The translations under genes were made by a program, and so were the position numbers. From the NCBI GenBank assembly GCA_907165135.1, contig OU015569.1:2046001-2110000 (forward strand): a stretch of 64,000 bases of DNA, in the 5' to 3' direction. A model generated the notes under the pieces. It was given only the letters and a program-made list of their open reading frames with translations. It searched no databases and was not told the DNA's origin. This document shows positions 47,764 to 58,900 of the stretch, piece after piece (position 1 is the stretch's first letter; each line of letters opens with the position of its first letter). The DNA is from Oikopleura dioica (taxonomy: Eukaryota > Chordata > Appendicularia > Copelata > Oikopleuridae).

Positions 47764-50655
47764 ATGAGTGCCGCTGAGTCGGGCTCGGAGGATGACTCTC
47801 CCGGTGTCCTGCGCGAGCGGAATCTACAGTCGGGACTCTCAGGCAGACGACAACGGATGGGCATGCGCAGACGCGAGACCATTGGCACTTCTGCACCGAG
47901 CACTGAGAATGTTAAGAGGTAACGTTAACGCCAGAACTCTTACAGTAACTATGACGAATTTCTAACGATATTTGCTCGCAAACTCGAATTCTAACATCGT
48001 ATCCTAACCCAGTGAAAACCTCCTTGAAGGGGTAAACCAATATCGAAGCGAAATCGGTGAAAACCAGATTGAAAACGCAGCGCAATTCGGCGCTGGAAAA
48101 AACGACTCGCCACCAGTAGACGAGATATGATCTCGAAACTCTCTGCCCCGAGCATTCTAACCGTTGAGTACGTTGAAAACTCATTTCAAACCTCATCGCC
48201 ATTTACCATCGTCAATGGTCCATCGACATTTTTCATCTTTGAAGTTTTCTCTTCACGGAATCATTATTTTGTTTCAGAAATCGGCACCCTGCAGAATTGG
48301 TCTTTCGCGAATTGATAACGACAGAGGAGACGTATGTACAGCGGCTAAATGCGTACAGAGAAGTGCGTCAGCGACTGGAGCAGAGGCTCCGGCACCTCAA
48401 GAGTGACGTGAAGCGACAAGTCGAGCAGGCGCTCGATCCTCCGGGCTTGGAAGCGATCATGCGTCTTCACAGGTAAATCGACGATTCTTGTCGCATCTCG
48501 ATTCTACTATGACTTCAGAGATGAGATTCTACCTCAACTGAAGCGACGATATAACATGAATGGCGAGCTGTGCTTTGGAGATATCTTTTCGTCGAAATTT
48601 ATTGCGCCTTTCTTCAAAATCTATGCGGAGTTTCTTTCGCAGAAAGAATTAATCGACATGGAAATCCATAAACTGCGAAAGAACACACTCATCGGGCCAC
48701 ATGTAAATAGCATCGAGCAAAGAGACATTCCAGGAACGTGAAAAAAAGACTTCAATCAATAGAAATTTGCTTGAAAAGTTTATTTTTTACACGAAGTTAG
48801 AACTGCTCAATGGTCTGAAAATAGGCTTAAATGTGCTTCTTCTGGAGCCGGTGCAGAGAATACCAAGGTTTGCTCTCTTCTACGCTGACTGATAATTTAT
48901 TGTTTCTTTGGTAGATATGAGCTGTTGCTGCGCGATTATATTAAACGACTGGACAAAGATCACGTGGATTTACCCGCTGCGATCGAGGCCGAGAAACTCG
49001 TTCAAGAAGCTAATGTCTCTAATAATAAGAAAAAGGCAATGGCCGAGAAACGCGGCTATCTGGCGAAACTAGCGAAAGATATTTCCGGACTGGGGCCGCT
49101 AGTCGATGGTAGACGGAATCTTATTTATCATGAATCTACTTATAAACTCAGTAAGACAGCTTTTTTATTGATCAAATAGTTAAAATATTATTAAGAACAA
49201 AAATCGTATACGCCAAAGAGAGCCGATATTCTCATACTCAACGATGTGGTGGTCATTTGCGCCGAACGCAACATCAGTAAAGGTATGGAAGTGAAGGCGA
49301 AACTGCCGCTGGAAACGCTCTACGTCGAGAAGCTAGACATGCCCGTCCAGGTGGGCAAGAACTCGAACGATTATCGAAATGTGAAGGGTCTGCGACTGTC
49401 GTCTATCAAGGAAACTGTTGGTATGAGACAAATCGATTTTCGAACGATTGAGTACTTTCAATTTAGATCTTGTCGAATGTCCACTCAAAGATCACTCCGG
49501 CCATTTGTCGTCCACGCGCTCCTCCGTCGAGAAGATTTATTCGATCCTCATTTCCGTCATTCGCGAATTACAGGAGAGTCTCTTGACGCTGAAGCGAGGA
49601 GATGATCATCCTGTTCTTGAGCTGCCAGAGAATGACGATGAGCCGGTTAAATTTCCGCCTATTCGATTGGGTTCAAGAGCGCCGAGACTGATGCGCGAAT
49701 CTGATGTTTCTGCGTGCATGATGTGCACCCGTGGAAATCGATCAAGGGGCTTCAGGAAGGGCTTTTCAAAAAAATGATGTTTTGATTTGTAAAAGAGAGG
49801 ACATTTACATTGACGAGAAATATCGAGTTTGGAAAGCCTAATTTCAGCAGTGGTTCAAGCTTGATTCATTGTAGAATTTGCGGGCGCTTGGTTTGTTCCT
49901 CCTGTCTTGTCACCGGGCATGCCCCGCTTCAAGTGGATTTCCTTGATGTCAAGGACTCGAAAGACCTTCACGTCTGCAAACTGTGTATACGAAACTCAGA
50001 AGACAACTCCGTGGATTCCCATTTTTCCCACTATCCAATGGTAATTACTTGTAAACGTTCTGATTTTCAAGCAAAAGTGTTAAGCACTTTGACGACTACT
50101 GGAGACAAATTTCTGGCTCAGCGCAAGGCTACTTGAAGGTGCTGATCCCAGAGAAGGGGATCTTTGGCTCTGAGTACAGCAAGGCGTGGTGTGCAATCCT
50201 CACGGATTGGAATGTGGGCCAGTCGCTCAAAGTCATTGTCAAAAGAGCGCCTTGTTACGGTTCAATAATTATCTCCGTCGCACTTGAATATTACACAGCT
50301 ATAGATAAAATTCATTCTTGAACCTATTTGAAGTGATACGGAAAACTTGTTCGAAGCAGACTTGAACAGTTCCTTCACATTTGATCGACTAGTTGCTGAC
50401 AATCAGCGCCAGTGGCTTCTGTCGAACGGACATCTGCGGATTCGTCTCCTCCTCGAAGAGGACCACTTGCGCGACGACTGGGTCACTGCTTTCAGATTTG
50501 CGATCCAAAGTAAGAAGCCTCTCTTTTCTTCAAAAATAATATCATTCTTTCTAGTGGCAGGTGATGCCTTCCCCGGTAAAACCGCACCGAGCCAACATGC
50601 TTTGCCTCATGATCGTATTCTCCTTCGCGATGGCACCAAGGAACTGCTCCCTTAA
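47764..50655 (+). CDS. FGD-type RhoGEF (DH-PH-FYVE-PH)
   Basis: Exon 1 starts MSAAESGSEDDSPGV with basic/Ser sequence. After a ~370-bp intron comes a DH domain (LVFRELITTEETYVQRL, LNVLLLEPVQRIPRYELLLRDYIKRL), then PH1 (ADILILNDVVVICAER). A FYVE-type zinc finger (VSACMMCTRG, LIHCRICGRLVCSSC, LHVCKLC) follows, then PH2 (GYLKVLIPEKG...KAWCAIL) and a short tail (TAA 50653-50655). This is the FGD1-6 order; FGD proteins activate Cdc42 at phosphoinositide-containing membranes. The FYVE RR/KHHCR basic motif is weak here (SLIHCR). Splices inside the FYVE and before PH2 need GA or GG donors; the join inside PH2 near 50250-50335 is unresolved. Confidence 0.85.
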
Positions 50656-50914
50656 ATTCCCTGACAAAGAAATTTCCCTTGCCATTGATTTTTGACCATT
50701 CTAAGTATCGACCCTTTATTTTCTTCAGATAATAAGATATGACGAGATTTATTAGAGAAAGTAAGACTATGAGTCGATTTTTTTATTTGGCAAAATTTGT
50801 ATTTTGCATGTAATAGTTTTTTCCCCTTTGCTACTAATCTGGAATGATAGGAAACTAAAAACACTTGCTAACAAATGTTATTACCGTTCGTTACTGGAAT
50901 TATATTGAATTAAA

Positions 50915-51645
50915 CTGATAGAGCCACTTTGTGAAGAGCACGCGTCAGAGCTTGGATCGATCTCGCGAGGCACGCTCTAACCGAGAAAAACGGGTTCGTA
51001 GCCTTCAACCAACAGATCTATACAAGGTGGGTTGAAAATTCTCGCGAAATTTTCAACCATTGTGATTTCAAACCTCTTTCTTTCCATTCGTTTCAAACGC
51101 TTAATTTCAGTACACAAAGGATCAAATATCGGGCCCGCTTTCTGCTTTCTTCCAAAGCTCAAACACCTCCAGTCAGCTGCACCAAGCGCCTCCACGGGCG
51201 AGTCGAATCTCGCGCTCACACTCACTTCGTTCAAGCACCAAAACAGACCTTATCTCTGACGTAATAGGAGCATCAACGAACTTGGTCATAAACTTCTTCT
51301 TTAGCCGATGTCTATTCCTGATCACTTCGTCCACGGCTCTCCTCATTCTTCCCCAGTCAAAGCCCACTTGTCACACTTGAATCCCTCACTAAGGTACTCT
51401 TGCTCAAAACCCATTTCATATAATGAATGATTATAGCCACAAAGTATCCACAGGAAGCCTGGATGACATCTATTTATGCAAGAAAACAGAGCAGGCAGCG
51501 CCGGATTCTTTCAAGCGCAACGAAAAAGAGCGCTTCTCAGCGCGCTTCAAACTTGGCTCACGGCTCAAGGTAAAAACCGATCGTCCTTGATTTTGTAACT
51601 AATATTTGTTATTCCATTCAGAATCTTGTTCGCACGAACAAATAG
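50915..51645 (+). CDS. Ser/Arg-rich terminal exons, gene unclear
   Basis: Plus-strand exon-like segments: 50935-51026 (KSTRQSLDRSREARSNREK), then after a GT-AG intron a second (YTKDQISGPLSAFFQSS...SRISRSHSLRSSTKTDL) to ~51255. A further two-exon stretch starts MNDYSHKVSTGSLDDIY at 51421 and ends LVRTNK (TAG near 51645). All are low-complexity, basic, Ser-rich and on the FGD strand. They could be additional 3' exons of the FGD gene by alternative splicing, or a separate small gene. I cannot decide. Confidence 0.35.
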
Positions 51646-52677
51646 CGCAAAGACGAAAAAATCGCTGCATCGCCGAATGAAAACGTCCCTTCACCTCTTG
51701 TTCACTTCTTCACATTTTTAAATTAAAATAAAAATATCACTCTTCGTATCAGTGCAAAGATAACGTAAAACATTCTCAAACACTTCCATTCAATTTTGAC
51801 AATGCCCTTCGCTCAAATCCACCTTCCGTGCAGTTCCAATCAAAGTTCGTTCTTTCGCTTCTTGACAATCGTGTAATACGTAACTTTGTAAATACAGACA
51901 TTTGTTAAGAAAGACAGACACAAGTTACAAACTTCTAACGAAAATAAAATCACCAGCAATACTTGTATTATACTAGAGCATCTGGTATGCTCAATTTATC
52001 ATTTTTTTCGAGCAAAAATTTGAGATTTCCGCAAAATAGAGATTGCCAAACTGAATCGTTGTTGATTTTGTGAGTTTTTTTCAATTTTTCTTGCATTTTT
52101 TATACAACTAAAGCATCTAATTTTATACGCTGTTTTTCAACATTATTATCTGCCGCTTCTACAAGAACCAATTCATTTTCTTTCCTCTTCACAATCGTTT
52201 CAAATGCTAAAAATGCAGTCACCAGTGCCTCCAAAATTATAATTTCGAATTCAATTCGTATGCAGTGTATATTCACGTACTGTGTGTTATTATGTATCTT
52301 ATAACTTGCGCTGTGTTGTCACTTTCGCGAAAGCAAAAGGAGAAAAAACACTGTCTTGTAGTCTATTTTGGGGAGTGCGCGCCCCGCGTTTCTAGAACAC
52401 GATCAATCCCATTCCGTTATTATTGCACCAAGTCAGTCAAATACACTCGGTTATACACGCAACACGCAAGTTTCAATTATGTCCTACCGGCACGGTTACG
52501 GCTACGACTACGATTACGACTGGCAGCGCCAACGAGCGCGAGCGTCGTGCAGCGACTCGTGCTTCTCAGTCCTTCCCCAAGCGCGTCTGGTCATCCTTCT
52601 CCCTCGATAATCTCCCGAATCAATACCACTGTAATATTTTAAGAAGGAGAGGAGGGAGCGTAATCCATGAAAAAGCG
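51646..52677. other. 1-kb spacer with a small tyrosine-rich ORF
   Basis: Mainly AT-rich. At 52479-52610 the plus strand reads MSYRHGYGYDYDYDWQ..., 43 codons in a GC-richer patch ending in TAA shortly before the CEPT start. It may be an upstream ORF in the CEPT leader or chance. Nothing else is recognised. Confidence 0.35.
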
Positions 52678-54487
52678 ATGGAGTACCTAAAGGATAAGCC
52701 CCTCAACGAGAAGCAACTGGTAAGTGTCAAGAAACACAAGTACCGCGCAGAAGGCATCACCTACTTAGAGGAATATCTCCAGGAAAGGTTCGACTTTGTC
52801 AAAAAACAAAGATTCTACTTCTGGAAATGACTTTTGTAGTATCGGGTTTTTAATACTGGGAGAGGAATCGAAAGTCATTCTTCGCAAGAAAAGCACTTGA
52901 AACAGAAGTAAAATGACTTTTATATCAATAGAACTTTTTCTTTTAATTTTCCAGTGACAACGCAATTTTAGACGGTATTTCAAGGGAAATTCCAATTAGA
53001 AAATATTTCCCCTTTGGGTTTATGAAAGAGCATCTCATGAAAAGAACTGGCTAACTTTGCGTTGTCATTGGGAGCGAGAAGGAATGCTTTTTTGCATTTA
53101 TCAACCTCGACGAAGCCATTTTGGAATGCGATCGTTCCTCATGTTCCACGCTGGATCGCACCCAACTTGATCACCCTCGTTGGACTGCTTCTCAACGCCT
53201 TGTCACTTTCGTGGCTGCTTTTTGAGCGTCTTTACTACGGCCGGGGATCGTTTAGTACCTACATCTACTGCGGGGTCTCTTTGTTCATCTACCAGGTAGA
53301 TATAAACAGCAAAATCGGCAGCGTTCGTTTATGCTCTTAGACCTTGGACTCTATCGATGGAAAACACGCGCGAAACATCGGCGTTGCGAATCCACTCGGT
53401 GAACTTTTGACCACGGCTGTGACTCCATCTCCACCATTTTCCTTTCTCTTTCCATCGGTGTGATGCTTGGTGCGCACATTACTGAAGTATGCCATAAGCT
53501 CATTAGAACCCCCTTTTTATTGATATTTTAGCCATTTTACTTTTGTGCTGGTGTTATTCTTGCTTCGCATTTTTTCTACTGCAGCCACTGGGTTGCCTAT
53601 GTCACTGGAGCTCTTCATTTCGGTAGAATAGACGTTATCGAAGCCCATTATGCATGTAAGCGAAAATACATGCACCGGGCAGCAGAGCGTTAAATTATTT
53701 TCTCTAGGCATCTTTTCGTACTTTTTCACGGCTTTTGTTGGCGAAGAATTCTGGGACAATGTCTACGTCTTGGACTACCCTGTTCGATGGGCATACTACG
53801 CCGTTTTGAGTACATTTACTATCTGTTTTCTGATTCATTTATATTTTCCATAGTCGGTGGCCTTGCAGGCGTCACGCCTAGATACTGCGACTTGTGCACT
53901 ACTGCTGGCAGCGGAATGAACGGCTCAACATGTGCGAACACATCCATCCTCTCCCCCAGCGGCCCCGTTTTCTGCGTCCTCACCCTCGGCGTCCAAGTCA
54001 TCTACCGCTCTGGACTCTACAAAAGGCAAGCTCCAAATACCACGCTTCTTTTAACAATTAACTTTAGAGAGCCGATACTGTCCGCCCTGATCGTCGCCCT
54101 CGCTATTGCCAAAATTACGAACAAGCTGATCGTCGCAACTATCACCAAAAAAGATCTCTGCCTTTGGGATCCGATTTTGGTCGCTCTCATCGTCTTGTTC
54201 ATGAACCAGTACTGGTACGCAATAATTCCTGAAGTTCCCCTCCTGTACCTCGGAGTCGCCTACTCCATCTTCAATCTCGCCACTTATTTAAATAGGAACT
54301 TGGTCGAATTACCTTTTAAATTTTTTGTTAAAATTGAAGAATTACGGATTGGTTTACGAATAATTTCAATATAATATAAAACTAACATGAGCCTATATTC
54401 GACCATGCCCAAAGCACTTACCACCAGATTGCCGATTGTTTGGACGTTAACATCTTGACGGTCAAGGAAAAGTCCAAGAAACAATGA
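52678..54487 (+). CDS. Choline/ethanolamine phosphotransferase
   Basis: The start is MEYLKDKPLNEKQLV, then HKYRAEGITYLEEYLQ, as in CHPT1/CEPT1 N-termini, then PRWIAPNLITLVGLLLN. The CDP-alcohol phosphotransferase signature is complete: SIDGKHARNIGVANPLGEL plus FDHGCDS (DG-x2-AR-x8-G-x3-D-x3-D). Seven or more hydrophobic segments follow to a cytosolic tail (HQIADCLDVNILTVKEK; TGA 54485-54487). It transfers phosphocholine or phosphoethanolamine from CDP to diacylglycerol in ER/Golgi membranes. The intron after EYLQ (52783-53115) has GA-AG ends when placed to match the family. AATAAA follows at 54652-54657. Confidence 0.9.
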
Positions 54488-54651
54488 ACGCAATACGGAA
54501 ACTACTTGATCGTCGTATGTTCTTCATCGTTCTCTTCAATGAAAAAATAGTCTTTGCAATTATCTGATTTTCTCTATTTCTATGTCTCTGTTGTAGAAAG
54601 AGACAAATTCAGCTCTCTTTCTAATATTCTTCGTGACTCCTTCAAAACATG

Positions 54652-54657
54652 AATAAA
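54652..54657 (+). terminator. Poly(A) signal of the phosphotransferase gene
   Basis: AATAAA 165 bases after the stop codon; the next gene converges from the right. Confidence 0.5.
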
Positions 54658-54894
54658 TATATTTAATTCGGAATTCTAACCCTGCGTCGCTATTTTCTTT
54701 TCAATTATGCAATCATGGAAGATAATGTTAGGAAACTATTTATTTCTTACGGGAGACATAGAAAATAGTACGGTTCAGTATAAGAAAGGTATAGTGTTGA
54801 AGTAGGAAGAAAGAGAATCTATGGTGAAAGATGACAGTGGGCGCAGACACATATAGATAGTAAAAGGTCCTCTCGGAGTTTCTTGGCGTTCTTC

Positions 54895-55464
54895 TTATTC
54901 GTCGTTACAATCGTCTTCTTGCTCTGCATTCATCCTTTTTAGCAATTCGTTGGATGATCGTCGACTTTCGACCATCGCCTCCGCTTTTTCCAAGTCAAAA
55001 GTAAAGACATCTTCATTGATTGGAGTGAGAAGAACATGACAGTAGGCGTTGCGAATTGTAACATGAGGACCACTGAAGAAAAGCTTGTACATCACCTTCG
55101 TAGCTGTGTCCGTGCCAATAGTAAAAGGGGTGTCATTTGGTCGTTGCAGCATCACCATTCTTCTTACGTTGACGAGCTCGTCGATCCGAGTGAGTTGATG
55201 CTCGTCTTTCTCGCAAAACACATGAGGAGTTGGGCCAACGTCGAAATCTGTCCAGTAGGAGTCTTCCAGCTTGATTGATTCTCCGCCGTAAATGTAGGAT
55301 AGCCAAAATAGGCATTCAGTGTGGTCAGGGCCGGCGAGCTGCTTTGGAAATGAATAACCGCAGGAGAGGTGGACTTCATACTTGCCTTTGTCGGAAATCA
55401 TCCTCAGTTGAAAGTCAGGATGGCCTAGGACTCGAGTGAATTTGACGATTGCAATGTCTTTCAT
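54895..55464 (-). CDS. Single-exon unknown protein (189 aa)
   Basis: An uninterrupted ORF begins MKDIAIVKFTRVLGHPD and has an acidic end (EQEDDCNDE). It has no signal peptide or membrane helix. The centre is aromatic and beta-like (LFWLSYIYGGESIKLEDSYWTDF, KLFFSGPHVTIRNAYCHVL), and the last 40 residues look helical and charged (LEKAEAMVESRRSSNELL). It is convergent with the phosphotransferase gene. Family not recognised. Being intronless among intron-rich neighbours, it could derive from a retrocopy. Confidence 0.65.
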   Translation of the reverse strand: MKDIAIVKFTRVLGHPDFQLRMISDKGKYEVHLSCGYSFPKQLAGPDHTECLFWLSYIYGGESIKLEDSYWTDFDVGPTPHVFCEKDEHQLTRIDELVNVRRMVMLQRPNDTPFTIGTDTATKVMYKLFFSGPHVTIRNAYCHVLLTPINEDVFTFDLEKAEAMVESRRSSNELLKRMNAEQEDDCNDE

Positions 55465-55942
55465 TTTTTTCTTTTACGATTATTTCGGAATTCATGCCAG
55501 ATTATATCCGTAGTAAACCCGAAAGATGGCGCAACATGCGAGGAGTAATCAGCGGGGGATAGACGCTATCTCACAAGACAGGTGATTATCTCCGCCATCA
55601 AATTTCGTACATCCGCTAAGAAGTTCTTAGTAAGAACTACAAACCGAACCAAATAGACAAAACTTTCAGCCATAATCACAATTGATAAAAGAACGACACC
55701 GTATTTTGTCAGAGTTTTGGGGTTTGTATTTAACAAAATATATTTTTACAGTGGCAGTTCAGCTTTTCAAGAATTTTCCGTTTCGTGTGTCAAAGTTGGA
55801 ATGTTCGCAAAGCTGGAATAAATATGAACTTGAAGTTGTCGACCTGGGGCCGTTTGGCTAGTTTGTAGAGGTAGAAGGTGTTTTTTATAAACATTTACAG
55901 TTGGTAGGGTCATCGGTTGATAGTTCCTTCTATGGTCGGTCT

Positions 55943-58900
55943 TCAGTAGATAGGCGCGGGCAAAGAGTACTCGTTTGGCTCGACTTCAAGTGTCATTTTA
56001 GAAGCAAACTCGAGACGCTGGAGCATGAGGAGCAGTGGATCACCGTCGATGCGGCGCAGTCCACAGTCAGCCGCACTCAGCTGATCAAAGACAAAGTCGT
56101 TCTTCCACTCAAAGCTAAAAGAAACGATTAATTAAGCTCGTGATTCGACATGTTAAATGTCAAAGGGCCGTTAAATTAATATCTATAATAGCGGGCAACA
56201 CATTCTCAGGATCGTTTCCGCTTAGATGCGAAAGTAGTTTTTAATCACTTACTTGTTTTTTATCCAATTGACGATGTCGAACCAGTCTTGTCCTTTGTCT
56301 CCATATTCTCTCACCCCCTCAATGATCGCCGCAAGCATGTAAGGCCTGAGTCGCTGATTCCACAGCCGAACAAACCAATTCTGGAATTCGCTCGCATTCC
56401 AGGGGCAAGTCTCGTACCAAGCGGATCCTAAAAGTATGGCGTTAATCCCGTTCCGATTTTCGCTAATTCAGTACCTATTTTTGCCTGGGAATTCTTGTAG
56501 GTGATAAGCATCATATTTATCTTTTCATGGAGATTCTCAAGGAACTTGATCTGGTTGTTGACGGAACGGCGGGCCTTGACTGGACCGTGCATGACGACAT
56601 GATTTGCGTATTTCATTCGCAACTTCATGGCTAAATCAGCACCCCCGCAAACCATTTGAACAACACTAAAGAGGAGGGTTAGTTAAATTCTACAAAGCAG
56701 CATTCTATTAAACTATCGTTCTTCGGAAGCGCTCAATCCACGGGGCAATACACAAGCTCCGCCGCGATATCATAACTCGATTTATAGCGCGCGGTGCACA
56801 TCAAAAGACCGTATTTTAGAAAGAAAAATGTCAAAAGAACTCACTGAAATATTTCGGCGCACTCAGCGGAAACTTCGTTCTCCTTTCCGATTGCCACTAC
56901 GATCGGTGTCTTCCCCGCGATCGTAAAGTCTTCAGAAGATCCTGCTGCTCGACTAGGGCGATATCAACGATGAGGATGATTGGCCGATCTTGCTCAGCTT
57001 CTGGTTCGTCGGAAAGCGGCTCAAACAGCGCTTGCAGGGCTTCCATGTCCTTGACAATGCCAGCTGTTTTGATTGCATGGTGGGGAATGTCCTTGGATGC
57101 CTCAACAGATAGTTCCTGACAGGCGAGAATCTGTGCGATTCGGCGAGCAAGATCTTTCTTGCTATCAGCTGCAGTTCCAGAAATGAGAATGCGACGAGAC
57201 TCGATTGCAGCGTCGAATATTTGAGAAGCTTTGCTCAAGTGAATCGCCTCGTTGAGAGCAATTGCAGCGGCGAAGCTAACCCGAACACAAGCACTTCCAT
57301 TGTTGACCTGGAAATATTCGTTAAATCAGAGACAAGGAAACAATTGATTCAATCAACCGCCGTTTACATGAACTTTTCAAACTCACCTCAGTTTTGACGA
57401 TCGATTGCGCTGTCAGTCCAAACGATTTTTCGTCCATTTGTTTCAAATACTCTTCGAAGACAACGTGGATTTCCGCTTCGACATCGTCGACGTCATCCGT
57501 CGACAAGTGGCCGATGACGCGTTTGTCGTCGCTGAAGGTTTCAAGATAGACTGGTACTTTCTTGTCGTCACTGTCGGAGGAGAGATTCTTCATCGAGGAA
57601 AGCGTCCCGTTTGCGAATGAGGAGCGATTGCAAATGTTTCCGTTAGAGTTCTTTAGCAGATCACGCTCTTCTCGTAGAGCCTTAGAGTAAATATTTTGGA
57701 AAAAGATTATTTCATCGTAAAAATACCTGAAGCTCCTCAAGCAGCTGATCTCTTTCGTGTTGATACGAAAGCGCAGCCAGGCGAACATCGGTCAGTCTTC
57801 TGTCCGATTCCTTCAGTTTCTGGTCCTTTTCTTTGATAATATTCTTCATTTCATCGACAGACTCGTTGGTCTCGGAAGTATTGATGGACTCGTCGTCATC
57901 TATGATGCCCAGCACTTCGCCGCAAGAAGAGCGCGATGCAGATGGATACTTGCTCGATCGGCTTTTGCCAAAAGCAGAACGAAATGAATCGCGCAGCTGA
58001 AATAAATTTGTCAAACTCACTCAATCGAAATATTATTTTTTCTGGCAGTGTGAAATGCGCCCCGTTTTGTTTATATTATTTTGGATCCCACGAAGTCGAA
58101 ATTTTTCAGAAAAAGAAAAGTTTCTCACAAAAAAAGATTTTACATGGAATGATTGTCGATGAGAAAATAATATTAACCTGTCGACGCATGGACGTCTTTC
58201 GCCCTAACGTGGACTCAAACGACGTTGAGCTGAGCGGTTCATCAACCATTGAAACGGGCCTTTTATCGTGCTATATCAAAATGTTGAAATTTTGTTTCTC
58301 TATTTGTTGATTTCTCGATTTAATTTTTCAGAAATCTTGTAATCCGAATATTTCTCTCACTATTTGAAAAAAGTGGGTATCGATTCGGATTGGGAGAAAA
58401 AAGCGCGAAATTAAAGATTTTGTACGATAAAACTTTCGATTCACATCTGTCAGAGAGATGCACGCATTTCGCCCTGGGCATGCATTTTCTGATTCTCAAC
58501 TGTCGAGTTGAAACTTACCCAGTTCTTTCGATCGTTGCGTTTGCGCAGCTCTTCGAAGCTGTTGCTGCTCGAGTTGGACGCGTGGGACGAGATCGAGGTC
58601 ATGCTCTCGGCGGGCACAACTTTTTCGGTCATTGTGGGCGAGTTGACGGCCGCTTCCTTCTTCGACTCTTTACATGCGCTCGTTTCAACTGATTCTGCGT
58701 TTGTCTCTGTGATGGTGTCGTCCTTTTCGTTGGTGTTCTTGCTTTCTGGCGAAGAGATTCGGAATTTCTGCAGTTGCTGCTCGAATGCGGCGCACACAGT
58801 TTGCTGAAAGAATGTTACTTTCAATTCACACACAAAAAGCGAAGAAAAAAGGGATGAAAGGACCCTCGAAAAAGGGATGAATAGAGTCCCTACGCAGATC

